Source: Methanomassiliicoccaceae archaeon | Lineage (GTDB): Archaea > Thermoplasmatota > Thermoplasmata > Methanomassiliicoccales > Methanomethylophilaceae | Reading direction: 5' to 3' | Assembly (NCBI GenBank): GCA_031254685.1 | Contig: JAIRTZ010000042.1 | Coordinates: 1-22,983, forward strand | DNA: 22,983 nt | Shown here: positions 1 through 7,393 of the stretch, one piece after another | How the letters are laid out: every line of letters starts with the position of its first letter | Position numbering within the stretch: position 1 is the first letter of the stretch | The notes under the pieces: generated by a model | Told to the model about the DNA's origin: nothing | What the model saw: the letters and a program-made list of their open reading frames with translations, nothing else | The model's database searches: none | Translations under genes and position numbers: made by a program

Positions 1-579
1 CCCGAACATCGCGTCGATGATATCCCCGATCTCGGCGGCGGCCGTGAACTCTGCGTTCAGGACGCTCAGGTCATCGTTCACCGTCACGCTGCCGCGGACG
101 ATGTCGGCGATAACGGTATTCGCTCTTGCGGACGCGGATATCATTCCGCCGAGCGTGGACCCGCGGATGCCGACGCTCAATACGGTGTCGGCATCTCCGG
201 ACACGCCGCAGAGCATCATCATCACGAGGGCCGCCAGCGGTATCTCCTCGCGTATCTCCAGTTTCGTATCCCGTATCGTTCCCACATCGGTGACAGCGGC
301 GAAGAACGTCCGGCCGCCGGATGTCAGGCATGCGTCGTAACGGAACCCGGTTATGTCAAAGTACAGGTCGGTGCCGACCTCCGCCGTCATGCCCACCTTC
401 AGTGTGTAATCCTCCTACGTTATGTCGGCAGGCTCGGTGACGTTCACGTGCACACCGCCGAGCGCGATCGGCACCGTGGCCAGCAGGACCAGCAGGACCA
501 GTGCGACCTGCATCGCGATGACGATGCCTCTCGGGACCGAGGAGAGCAGACTCATGCCCACGCGAACATTGTGCGCCAT
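1..579 (-). CDS. Membrane-anchored surface protein, partial, with in-frame TAG codon
   Basis: This frame is open from an ATG at 579 to the left edge (193 codons) apart from one TAG at 417-415. The protein starts MAHNVRVGMSLLSSVPRG. A hydrophobic segment follows at about residues 18-43 (signal anchor), then an extracytoplasmic beta-rich part. The TAG is codon 55, between VNVTEPADIT and EDYTLKVGM. Residues beyond it (FDITGFRYDACLTSGG, STLGGMISASA) continue the same beta-rich pattern, like archaeal LEA/Ig-like anchored proteins, so I read it as one polypeptide with the TAG decoded, probably as pyrrolysine. The alternative is a 54-residue membrane peptide followed by a second cistron: a GGAGG directly overlaps the stop, but no start codon sits at normal spacing (GTG 14 nt away, ATG 20 nt away). 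There is no Shine-Dalgarno before ATG 579. The C-terminus is outside the window. The function is unknown. Confidence 0.6.
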
Positions 580-749
580 ATATTATCTTTATCAAAAAGC
601 GGCCGCAAAGCGTTCCGCCGGCCCCGCCGGCGGACGTGTCCGCGCCCCCCGTCCGGGAGCGGACGGGAAGGGACGCAGATACCAGAAAATGATACATAAC
701 ATATATTTTTTATACTCAATCACATTTGAGTACTACAGGGGAATCGATC
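580..749. promoter_or_regulatory. Divergent intergenic region with two GC hairpins and a TATA-like tract
   Basis: This region lies between the left-edge minus-strand gene and the glycine-rich plus-strand gene. Two perfect hairpins are adjacent: 614-634 (8-bp stem, 5-nt loop) and 648-667 (CCCGTCCG, GGAG loop, CGGACGGG). A TATA-like tract, TTTTTTATA, is at 706-714, about 25-30 bases before the likely start of the plus-strand mRNA. A further 7-bp inverted repeat TACTCAA/TTGAGTA (713-719 / 726-732) overlaps the expected start site. Read on the minus strand the same AT tract could also act as a TATA box, which would put both GC hairpins in the leader of the left gene. AGGGGA at 737-742 is the ribosome binding site for ATG 750. 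Confidence 0.45.
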
Positions 750-2993
750 ATGAGGGGGAAACATAACGATCAGCATAATGCACAGCCGCCGGCATCCGGC
801 GGAAGGAAGGGGGAGAGGCACGAATTCTCCCTGAAAAAGTACTGCATCGTGACGGCATTGGCGGTGATGCTCGCGGCGGGGGCGATGATGTTCGCTTTCG
901 GTGACGAACGTTCCGAGGATACCGACACGACGATGGGCGGCATGGTACCGTCCCCGTGGGGGGACGCGGTACTCAGCTGCGGCCTGAACACCCCGGGCGC
1001 GAGCGGTGAGTTCACGATGATGCCCGGCCATTTATACAAGATCGAGATCACAAGCGGCGCGGGCGGCAACAGCGCGAACGGGGCTCCGGGGGGACAGGGA
1101 GCGATCATGACGGCATGGTTCGACGCACGGGATGCGGCAGGACCGGCCGTATACAGCTATTCGATACTGACCGGCGGGCAGATCGGATTGCCGTCCGTCG
1201 GCGGCCACTACGGAGGCGCCGGCGGTTACGCCGTGTTCGTGACCGACGATAACGGTGACGTTATGATTGTCGCGGGCGGGGGCGGCGGCGGACCGGCCAA
1301 CGGGGGCGGGGGCGGAGACACGGCCGCTCCGGGGGCAAACGCTGCGAACGGCACCGGCAATGCCCTGGGCGGAAAGGGAGCGACGCCGGCCGCGGGCGGT
1401 CTCGGAGGCACAGGCACCGTGACAGGCGGCACAGGCGGAGGCATAGGCAGCGGCAAGGGCGGCGACGGAGGCTCCGGCGCCGGTTACGGCGGAGGCGGAG
1501 GCGGCAGCGGGTACACCGGAGGCGGCGGAGGCGCCGGCTCCGCAATAGGCGCCGCGGGCGGAGGCGGAGGAGGCACCAGCTACATTGACGATTCATTCTC
1601 TCTGCAGAGCTTCGTGCTCGGACGCGGACCGTTCCCCGTCAAGGTCACAGAATACGTGGCGCACGGGGATGTGACGATATCGGCGTCCGGAAAGACAGCG
1701 GCGTACGACGGCGCACAGCACGGGATCGACGTTCCCACGGCATTCCCGGCATCGCTGGGGAGTTCGCTTACGGTGACGTACACAGGGAACGGTCACAACA
1801 GCACGGTCCCTCCGATAACCGCGGGTGAATATACGGTGACGATAACGACGGACCCGTCCGTATGCGAGATCGATCCGGTGATCACAACGCTGAGGATAAC
1901 CCCGGTACTGATACCCAGACCGTACGCGCCGGACGCGTCGTTCGTTTGCACCGGCTCGGAACAGACGCTTGACCTCTGCGGGTTCGACGATGCGGTGATG
2001 ACCGTCACAGGCAACACCGGAACGGATGCCGGCGCGTACATCGCGGCCGTCTCGCTGAAAGACCCGGTCAACAACTGCTGGGACGACGGCGCCGGGAACG
2101 GTGACGGCATCGCGGACGTGACGATAGGATGGTCGATAACGTACCTCAAAGTGGCGATACAGGCATCCGACATGACGGTGACGTACGACGGCGAACGGCA
2201 CGGAATAGACACGCCGACGATATTCCCGGTGTGCGCGGAATGCGACCTGGTGATAACATACACAGGGAACGGCTACAGCGGCACGGCACCGCCGGTATGC
2301 GCCGGTGTTTACGACGTGGTGATAACGATCGAGAGCAACATATGCGAGGCATGCCCGGCAGCGGTGACGCTGACCATATGCCCCGTGCTGCTGCAGAAGC
2401 CGACAGCGGGATCGGCGCAGACGGAATACACGGGAGACGAACTGTTCCTGATACTCGTCGGATTCGACGGTTCGAAGATGAGTGCGGACGGGATCAAAGC
2501 GACCGCCGCGGGGACCCATAACGCGATCGTATCTCTGTCGGACCCGGTGAACTATCATTGGGACGACGGCCTCGGGAACGATGACGGCAACGCGGACGTG
2601 AACATCCTGTGGATAATATTCGCGCTGCAGGCGGACACCAAGGAGGCTGACGAAGGCGCAGGGAAGGGGAGTATCCCGGCGTTCGCCGTCTCCATGCTGG
2701 CCGTCCTGCTGCTGATGTTCGCTGCATGGCGCACCCGCGCCAGGATAACGGGCATTGTGCTGTGCGACGGCATCGCCGCCGCCGATGCCGTGATAACGTA
2801 CACAGCGGACGGAAAGGAGGGGACCGTGACAACGGACCTTTCCGGCGCATACGTCATATCCGTGCGCACAGGCGCCGACGTCATCATAACGGCGGTCTCG
2901 AAGGACGGGCCCGCCGCATGGGACGTCCGGATCTCCGTCAAAGCGGGGACGGGGACGACGGAACTTGACATTGCGGTGTCGAAGAAAGGATGA
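750..2993 (+). CDS. Glycine-rich, Ig-repeat membrane-anchored surface protein
   Basis: The protein has 747 residues from ATG 750, chosen because AGGGGA lies 7 bases upstream; an ATG at 726 in the same frame has no such site. Order of parts: short basic cytoplasmic tail; a membrane segment at about residues 30-50 (YCIVTALAVMLAAGAMMFAF); a glycine-rich region at about 100-280 with runs such as GYGGGGGGSGYTGGGGG ending GGGGTSYID, resembling the Gly_rich domain of ALK-type proteins; two tandem Ig-like repeats of about 160 residues, each opening with a YDG..HGID motif (MBG/YDG type); a second membrane segment at about 640-660 (PAFAVSMLAVLLLMFAA); and a C-terminal 85-residue domain with the GTVTTDLSGAYVISV pattern of carboxypeptidase-regulatory-like folds. 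It is probably an adhesin or cell-envelope protein. The domain names come from memory of family patterns. A paralogue starts at 22283. Confidence 0.85.
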   Translation: MRGKHNDQHNAQPPASGGRKGERHEFSLKKYCIVTALAVMLAAGAMMFAFGDERSEDTDTTMGGMVPSPWGDAVLSCGLNTPGASGEFTMMPGHLYKIEITSGAGGNSANGAPGGQGAIMTAWFDARDAAGPAVYSYSILTGGQIGLPSVGGHYGGAGGYAVFVTDDNGDVMIVAGGGGGGPANGGGGGDTAAPGANAANGTGNALGGKGATPAAGGLGGTGTVTGGTGGGIGSGKGGDGGSGAGYGGGGGGSGYTGGGGGAGSAIGAAGGGGGGTSYIDDSFSLQSFVLGRGPFPVKVTEYVAHGDVTISASGKTAAYDGAQHGIDVPTAFPASLGSSLTVTYTGNGHNSTVPPITAGEYTVTITTDPSVCEIDPVITTLRITPVLIPRPYAPDASFVCTGSEQTLDLCGFDDAVMTVTGNTGTDAGAYIAAVSLKDPVNNCWDDGAGNGDGIADVTIGWSITYLKVAIQASDMTVTYDGERHGIDTPTIFPVCAECDLVITYTGNGYSGTAPPVCAGVYDVVITIESNICEACPAAVTLTICPVLLQKPTAGSAQTEYTGDELFLILVGFDGSKMSADGIKATAAGTHNAIVSLSDPVNYHWDDGLGNDDGNADVNILWIIFALQADTKEADEGAGKGSIPAFAVSMLAVLLLMFAAWRTRARITGIVLCDGIAAADAVITYTADGKEGTVTTDLSGAYVISVRTGADVIITAVSKDGPAAWDVRISVKAGTGTTELDIAVSKKG
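1662..2634 (+). repeat. Two tandem Ig-like coding repeats
   Basis: Repeat A (about 1662-2150) and repeat B (about 2151-2634) encode parallel blocks. Each has YDG-x-x-HGID, TVTYTGNG or VITYTGNG, a PP-x-x-AG-x-Y stretch, a GFD motif, then SL-x-DPVN-x-x-WDDG and a closing ADV-x-I-x-W. Protein identity is clear while the DNA has diverged, so this is an old domain duplication rather than a recent one. Both copies are rich in cysteine for a surface protein. Confidence 0.8.
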
Positions 2994-3028
2994 TGCATCC
3001 CGTCCGGTCTCCGATATGTTCCCAAACA

Positions 3029-3068
3029 CGCCCGGGGTCTCCCGGCCCCGGGCGCACTTCAATTTTTT
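3029..3068 (+). terminator. Hairpin plus T-run terminator
   Basis: A perfect 9-bp stem CGCCCGGGG (3029-3037) pairs with CCCCGGGCG (3046-3054) across an 8-nt loop and is followed by six T at 3063-3068. It lies 35 bases after the stop of the glycine-rich surface gene. The shape is that of an intrinsic terminator. Confidence 0.7.
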
Positions 3069-3152
3069 GTGCAAAGCCTCACGGAAGGGGAGGATAACGG
3101 AATGAACGCTTTCGGTGCAAAGTTTGAATACTGATACGATAATCGCCGAGCG

Positions 3153-3647
3153 ATGGCAGACATAATGATCCGCAAGAGGAAACGCCTGAGGTCGAAGGAC
3201 GTGAAGGCATACTCGGACGAGGTCGAAAGAAGGCTGGGGATGCCCACGTTCACGCCCGAGGACGCGGTGGACCTCGCGGAGAGCAGCGAGTTCAACGTCA
3301 TATTCGTGAACGGCGAGATATTGGCGATGGTGTTCAAAGGGATGACGTTCCTCACCGTCCGCGGAATTTTGAAATACAAACCGCAGAGGAAGTTCGTCAC
3401 GGTGGACATGGGCGCCGTCCCCTACGTCAGGAACGGCGCCGACATAATGGGCCCCGGCATCACTGACGCCGATCCCGAGATCCAGGCCGGAGAGATGGTA
3501 TGGATACGCGACGTGAAGAATCTCGTCCCGCTGGCGATCGGCGTCTCCGCGGTATCCGGCGAGGAGCTGAGGAAGGGCGGAAAGGGCAAAGCGATACAGA
3601 CCGTGCATTACGCCGGCGACAAACTGTGGAAAACGGACGAACGGTGA
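3153..3647 (+). CDS. PUA-domain RNA-binding protein (MCT-1/Tma20-like)
   Basis: The protein has 164 residues. The N-terminal half (MIRKRKRLRSKDVKAYSDEV) matches the pre-PUA domain found in archaeal homologues of MCT-1/Tma20. The C-terminal half is a PUA domain with VTVDMGAVPYVRNGADIMGP and the AGVxGxDxx-like segment DADPEIQAGEMVWIRD. The family binds RNA; the eukaryotic relatives act in ribosome recycling and re-initiation, and the archaeal role is inferred to be in translation or RNA modification. It is the first gene of a tight operon: its TGA is followed after 4 bases by the GTG start of sepF. A TATA-like box is not obvious; the start is weakly supported, and ATG 3165 (MIRKRKR) is a possible alternative. 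Confidence 0.85.
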   Translation: MADIMIRKRKRLRSKDVKAYSDEVERRLGMPTFTPEDAVDLAESSEFNVIFVNGEILAMVFKGMTFLTVRGILKYKPQRKFVTVDMGAVPYVRNGADIMGPGITDADPEIQAGEMVWIRDVKNLVPLAIGVSAVSGEELRKGGKGKAIQTVHYAGDKLWKTDER

Positions 3648-3651
3648 TAGA

Positions 3652-4017
3652 GTGTCGTTGCTCAAGAAAAAGAACGCAGCGTCAGTCGTGGAACCGAAGA
3701 GCTTCATCGACCTCACCGAGATGCCTCTCGTGATGACATCGGAGAATGACGCGAGGGTGAAGATAATCGAGATACGGACATTCGAGGACCTTTCGACGGC
3801 GGCGGACCTCGCATACAAAGGCAATATCCTGTTCATACGCTGCGCCCTGCCCGAGGAGAACCAGAAGAGCGCGATGGAGACCATAACTGCGGAATTGAAA
3901 AGGATCGCGAAGGACTGCGGCGGCGATATGGTCGTGATCGGCGATACGTTCGTCCTGATGACGACGAACGGCGTGAAGATAGATAACCTCATTTCCAAGA
4001 GGAAGAGGAGAATATGA
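3652..4017 (+). CDS. sepF: Archaeal SepF-like cell-division protein
   Basis: The protein has 121 residues and uses a GTG start. The site GGTGAT at 3643-3648 overlaps the previous gene's stop and sits just upstream, which decides the start. The short N-terminal tail MSLLKKKNAAS is followed by a linker and then the SepF/DUF552 core (VKIIEIRTFEDLSTAADLAY ... GDMVVIGDTFVLMTTNGVKI). In archaea SepF anchors FtsZ to the membrane; the N-terminal tail normally forms the amphipathic membrane-binding helix and here it is brief and basic. The C-terminus is a basic tail, KRKRRI. Its stop overlaps the start of the HD gene (ATGA), so the two are translationally coupled. Confidence 0.87.
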   Translation: MSLLKKKNAASVVEPKSFIDLTEMPLVMTSENDARVKIIEIRTFEDLSTAADLAYKGNILFIRCALPEENQKSAMETITAELKRIAKDCGGDMVVIGDTFVLMTTNGVKIDNLISKRKRRI

Positions 4018-5321
4018 CCGAGAAAGTGATCCACGACCCGCTGCACGGGAGCATCGTCGTCGACGGCGTATTCCTTAAGCTGCTGTCAAGGCACGAGGTG
4101 CAGAGGCTTCACAATGTGAAGCAGCTGGGAATGGCCAACACGGTATTCCCGGGCGCGAATCACACGCGGCTGGAGCACAGTCTCGGCGTCTACCATCTGG
4201 CGGGACGCATGGCCAAGGCCCTGAGGCTGAGCGAGGATGATACGAGACACGTGTGCGCGGCCGCGCTCCTGCACGACGTCTGCCATTTGCCGTATTCGCA
4301 CAATATCTCCGAGATGTACGAACATCGGACGGGGACCGATCACATGGAACTCGCGAAGCCCCTGATCAAGGGGACGATACCGACGTATTCGGAGCGCGAC
4401 GAGGATATTCTGGGAGGCACCGAAACGATGGCCGAGGTGCTCGAGGAGAACGGGATATCATCGGACACCGTATGCGACCTGATAGCGAAACCGCGGTCTG
4501 CCGCAGACGGGCTCGGCGCGTTCATGTCCGACGGTAAGAAGCAATCCTTCTTTTCGTCGAAGGACCATCTGCATCAGATGATCCACGGGCCGGTGGACGC
4601 CGATCAAATGGATTATCTGCTGCGCGACGCGCATTACACGGGCGTCGCGCACGGCTCCATAGACATAGAGCGTCTGCTTACGCAGATGAAGGTGTTCAAC
4701 AACACGATCGTCATAGAAAGGGGCGGCGTCGTCGCCGCCGAGGGACTCATGGTGTCGCGCGCGCTGATGTACACGTCCGTGTACTTCAACAAAACCGTGC
4801 GCATCGCGGAGATGATGCTGTCGAAAGCGGTCGAGCTGTCGGACATTGATATCGACGCGATACACCTGATGGACGATCCCGACCTGAGGAACGAACTGAT
4901 AACGAACGGCGGCAGACCGTCCGAAATGATGAGGGCGCTCATTCATCGGAGGCTTTACAAGAAGGCGTTCTCGGCGTATTCGATAGATCTTGACGAGGAT
5001 CAGATAGGCAGGATCGCGAGATATTCGAGATACGAGAACAAGAAGAGGCTGGAGGACGAGATAGCGGAGGACGCCGGAATAGACTATTCAGACGTTATCG
5101 TGGACATACCGTCACGCTCCTCGCTGCTCTCGAACGCCAAGATCGGAAAGACCGACGTGTCGATATATTACGACGGCCGGGTGCGCCCGATCACCAGGAT
5201 ATCGCCGGTTTCGAAGGCACTGCAGAACCGCGACATGTTCGACTGGGCCGTAATGATATCGTCGCCCTTCGAGCACGTCGAGAAGGTAAGGCGCGCCGCG
5301 TCATCGATACTTAACCTTTGA
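4014..5321 (+). CDS. HD-domain phosphohydrolase (SAMHD1/dGTPase-like)
   Basis: The protein has 435 residues. It begins with the family signature DPLHG at residues 8-12. Metal-ligand motifs follow in order: H55 in TRLEHSLGVYH, HD at 87-88 in LLHDVCHLPYSH, and the distal Asp in GPVDADQMDYLLRDA near residue 195-200. This arrangement matches archaeal and bacterial HD proteins related to SAMHD1, which hydrolyse dNTPs or other nucleotides. The exact substrate cannot be read from the sequence. It overlaps sepF by 4 bases and its end overlaps the convergent rtcB gene by 11 bases. Its position in a PUA-SepF-HD operon hints at a link between nucleotide pools and division, but that is inference. Confidence 0.88.
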   Translation: MTEKVIHDPLHGSIVVDGVFLKLLSRHEVQRLHNVKQLGMANTVFPGANHTRLEHSLGVYHLAGRMAKALRLSEDDTRHVCAAALLHDVCHLPYSHNISEMYEHRTGTDHMELAKPLIKGTIPTYSERDEDILGGTETMAEVLEENGISSDTVCDLIAKPRSAADGLGAFMSDGKKQSFFSSKDHLHQMIHGPVDADQMDYLLRDAHYTGVAHGSIDIERLLTQMKVFNNTIVIERGGVVAAEGLMVSRALMYTSVYFNKTVRIAEMMLSKAVELSDIDIDAIHLMDDPDLRNELITNGGRPSEMMRALIHRRLYKKAFSAYSIDLDEDQIGRIARYSRYENKKRLEDEIAEDAGIDYSDVIVDIPSRSSLLSNAKIGKTDVSIYYDGRVRPITRISPVSKALQNRDMFDWAVMISSPFEHVEKVRRAASSILNL

Positions 5322-6762
5322 CGACGCCCAGAGGCCTTAATCTGGCGACCTTTCCGGTGAGACCGGAATCGCATACAACGGAGACCACCTGGTCAACGTC
5401 CTTATACGCCTCCGGCGCCTCGTCGAGGACCCCCTGATCGGTGCCGCTCTTGAGATATATGTTCTTCGAACGCATGGAATTGCGGAGATCGCTGACATTC
5501 AGGCGGTCGAACGCGGCCTTCCGCGACATCTTCCGTCCGGCGCCGTGGCACGAGGAACCGAAGCTCAACTCCATGGCTCCCGGAAGGCCGACGAGCACAT
5601 ACGTCCCCGATGCCATGTCGCCGGGGACGATCACCGGCTGTCCGGCGTTCCTGTATCTCATCGGAACGTCCTTGTGATCTTTCGGGAACGCGCGTGTGGC
5701 GCCCTTCCTGTGGACCACGACGTCAATATTCTTCCCGCCGATGTTATGCCTTTCTTTCTTCGCTATGTTGTGCGCAACGTCGTACACAACATCCATACCC
5801 ATGCTCTCGGCGCTGTTCTTAAGGACGTTCTCGAAAGACCCGCGGACCCAATGCGTTATCATCTGACGATTCGCCCACGCGTAGTTCGCGCCGCAGCACA
5901 TCGCTTTGTAATATGAGGCGCCCTCCGTCGATGACAGCGGAGCGCACGCAAGCTGCCTGTCCGGCAATTCTATCTTATTCTTCCGGACGTACTGCTCCAT
6001 CGTCTGCAAATGATCGGTCGCGATCTGATGGCCGCATCCGCGCGACCCGCAGTGCACGGTGATCGTTATCTGACCTTCCTCGAGGCCGAACGCCTTCGCC
6101 GCGTCCTTATCATAGACTTTCTCAACGGCGTCCACTTCGATGAAGTGATTCCCGGAACCGAGCGAGCCGACCTGCCCGAACCCTCTCTGCACAGCCTTAT
6201 CGCTGACGTACTTCGGATCTGCCTCGCGCATGCATCCGTGCTCCTCCGTTGCGTCGAGATCGCGCTCCCATCCGTAGCCGTTCCTCACGGCCCATCCGGA
6301 ACCGTTCACGAGTATCTCGCCGATCGCCTTCACATCAACTTTTTCAATGCCCTTCGACCCGAGCCCGGACGGTATGTTCTTGTAAAGTTCGTCGGTGATC
6401 GCCGTTATCTTCCCGGCGACATCCTTTTTCTGCAGATCCGTTCTTATCAGTCTCACGCCGCAATTAATATCGAATCCGATCCCCCCGGGGGATATGCAGC
6501 CGTCGTTCGCATCCACCGCCGCGACGCCGCCTATCGGAAAGCCGTATCCCCAATGCACGTCCGGCATCGCCAGCGAACTGCCGACTATGCCGGGCAGGCA
6601 GGCGACGTTCGCCGCCTGCTGCGGCGCATTGTCCTCGGCGATCTGCGGTATCATCGCCTCATTGGCGAAAAGTATCGCATTCGTTCTCATACCGGCGACA
6701 TGGCCACGCGGGATCTCCCATCTGTTGTCGTCGATCTTGTTGAGGGTGCCGTTCCATGCCAT
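5311..6762 (-). CDS. rtcB: RNA-splicing ligase RtcB (tRNA ligase)
   Basis: The protein has 483 residues, full length for the family. RtcB joins 2',3'-cyclic phosphate and 5'-OH RNA ends using GTP and Mn2+, chiefly tRNA exons after intron removal. Visible signatures: MPDVHWGYGFPIGG (about 66-79), the metal-binding FDINCGVR (97-104), GSGNHFIE, HCGSRGCGHQ, the HNIAKKE segment, and CHGAGRKMSR containing the histidine that becomes guanylylated. The start at 6762 has GGAG nine bases upstream. It is the only complete gene here ending in TAA. It lies downstream of tRNA-His on the same strand, about 55 bases apart, with a T-rich tract and AT-rich box between them, so separate transcription is likely. 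Confidence 0.97.
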   Translation of the reverse strand: MAWNGTLNKIDDNRWEIPRGHVAGMRTNAILFANEAMIPQIAEDNAPQQAANVACLPGIVGSSLAMPDVHWGYGFPIGGVAAVDANDGCISPGGIGFDINCGVRLIRTDLQKKDVAGKITAITDELYKNIPSGLGSKGIEKVDVKAIGEILVNGSGWAVRNGYGWERDLDATEEHGCMREADPKYVSDKAVQRGFGQVGSLGSGNHFIEVDAVEKVYDKDAAKAFGLEEGQITITVHCGSRGCGHQIATDHLQTMEQYVRKNKIELPDRQLACAPLSSTEGASYYKAMCCGANYAWANRQMITHWVRGSFENVLKNSAESMGMDVVYDVAHNIAKKERHNIGGKNIDVVVHRKGATRAFPKDHKDVPMRYRNAGQPVIVPGDMASGTYVLVGLPGAMELSFGSSCHGAGRKMSRKAAFDRLNVSDLRNSMRSKNIYLKSGTDQGVLDEAPEAYKDVDQVVSVVCDSGLTGKVARLRPLGVVKG

Positions 6763-6816
6763 ATCATCATTCTCCGCGTTACTTTATACAACATTATTAT
6801 AAAAACCGAACACAGG

Positions 6817-6894
6817 TGGGGCCGGGACCGAGATTTGAACCCGAGTCAAGGGATCCACAGCCCCCTAGGATAACCAAGCTACCCCATCCCGGCC
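6817..6894 (-). tRNA. tRNA-His (GTG anticodon)
   Basis: A full cloverleaf folds on the minus strand: acceptor GCCGGGA (6893-6887) with TCCCGGC (6827-6821), a D-arm, an anticodon stem of five pairs with loop CTGTGGA, and T-loop TTCAAAT. The anticodon GTG lies at 6858-6856. The histidine identity features are present: an encoded G at position -1 (6894) facing C73 (6820). CCA is encoded at 6819-6817. No intron is seen. Confidence 0.95.
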
Positions 6895-6922
6895 ATGTGT
6901 ATCCGCTCCATCGTGTCAACAT

Positions 6923-6933
6923 AGATAAATATT
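6923..6933 (-). promoter_or_regulatory. TATA box of tRNA-His
   Basis: On the minus strand AATATTTATCT lies about 30-40 bases upstream of the tRNA 5' end, the usual distance for an archaeal TATA box. The surroundings are otherwise GC-rich. A direct repeat TGTTCCGGC occurs twice just upstream (near 6939 and 6959). Confidence 0.5.
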
Positions 6934-7015
6934 TTCCATGTTCCGGCATATAACGCGGTGTTCCGGCGCAACGGCCGATACGCGCACGCCGACCGTGCAG
7001 AAAGAAAAACACGGC

Positions 7016-7070
7016 AAATATAAAATGTATACCCGCAAATATTAAATTCACGGGATCGTTGGGGTATACC
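7016..7070 (+). promoter_or_regulatory. Promoter with inverted repeat GTATACCC / GGGTATAC
   Basis: A TATA-like AAATATAAAA at 7016-7025 precedes the small gene at 7071. An 8-bp perfect inverted repeat, GTATACCC at 7027-7034 and GGGTATAC at 7062-7069, brackets the expected transcription start, and the second arm touches the ATG. Each arm has a palindromic GTATAC core. This placement suits a repressor site, though no regulator is identified. No strong Shine-Dalgarno is seen. Confidence 0.4.
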
Positions 7071-7271
7071 ATGGAGCCAAGGTACGGGACATTTCTTTCG
7101 TCGATAACCGATGAGGACGTCAGGAAGGTCAAAGAAGGGTTTAAAAAACTTGCCGCGGATGAAAAGGCCAGGAAAGAGTTTTACGATCGTGTCTACACCC
7201 GCCTCGGAGTTTATGACAAGGACGGCAACATTACGGAAGAGTACAGAGATCTGTTCGAGGAGACATCTTGA
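7071..7271 (+). CDS. Small conserved-looking hypothetical protein
   Basis: The protein has 66 residues from ATG 7071 (an in-frame TTG at 7059 would add four). It is charged and predicted helical: MEPRYGTFLSSITDEDVRKV, then KEGFKKLAADEKARKEFYDRV and a C-terminal EEYRDLFEETS. It has no membrane segment and no cysteine. I do not recognise the family. The lysine/glutamate pattern and codon use look like a real soluble cytoplasmic protein. It sits alone between the tRNA and argF, with its own promoter-like element. Confidence 0.65.
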   Translation: MEPRYGTFLSSITDEDVRKVKEGFKKLAADEKARKEFYDRVYTRLGVYDKDGNITEEYRDLFEETS

Positions 7272-7360
7272 TTCTATACAGAGGACATAGGGCAGATCGT
7301 TAATCAAAAAGGTCAGTTTTTGTACATATTTGGTACGTTAATGTTTGTTTTGAGCGAAAT

Positions 7361-7370
7361 GATTATAAAA
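7361..7370 (+). promoter_or_regulatory. TATA box of the ornithine carbamoyltransferase gene
   Basis: GATTATAAAA is centred about 28 bases before ATG 7394, so transcription should start at or within a few bases of the start codon. No Shine-Dalgarno is present, consistent with a leaderless mRNA. The stretch 7272-7360 shows only AT-rich sequence. Confidence 0.55.
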
Positions 7371-7393
7371 GAAAAACATTTTGAGAGATATTC

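Noticed and set aside
1083..1580. Dense short GGC/GGA repeats, considered as a tandem DNA repeat or CRISPR-like array
   Set aside because: There are no regular repeat-spacer units; the pattern is explained by glycine codons of the surface protein. No CRISPR array was seen anywhere in the window.
1593..4046. An 817-codon open frame on the minus strand
   Set aside because: It runs antisense through the glycine-rich gene, a clear terminator, the PUA gene and sepF. Its protein is low-complexity, rich in arginine, histidine and valine without domain character. The sense genes have recognisable domains, so this is a shadow of GC-rich coding sequence.
6010..6873. A 287-codon open frame on the plus strand opposite rtcB
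   Set aside because: It is antisense to the conserved rtcB gene and runs into the tRNA. The protein has no recognisable features.
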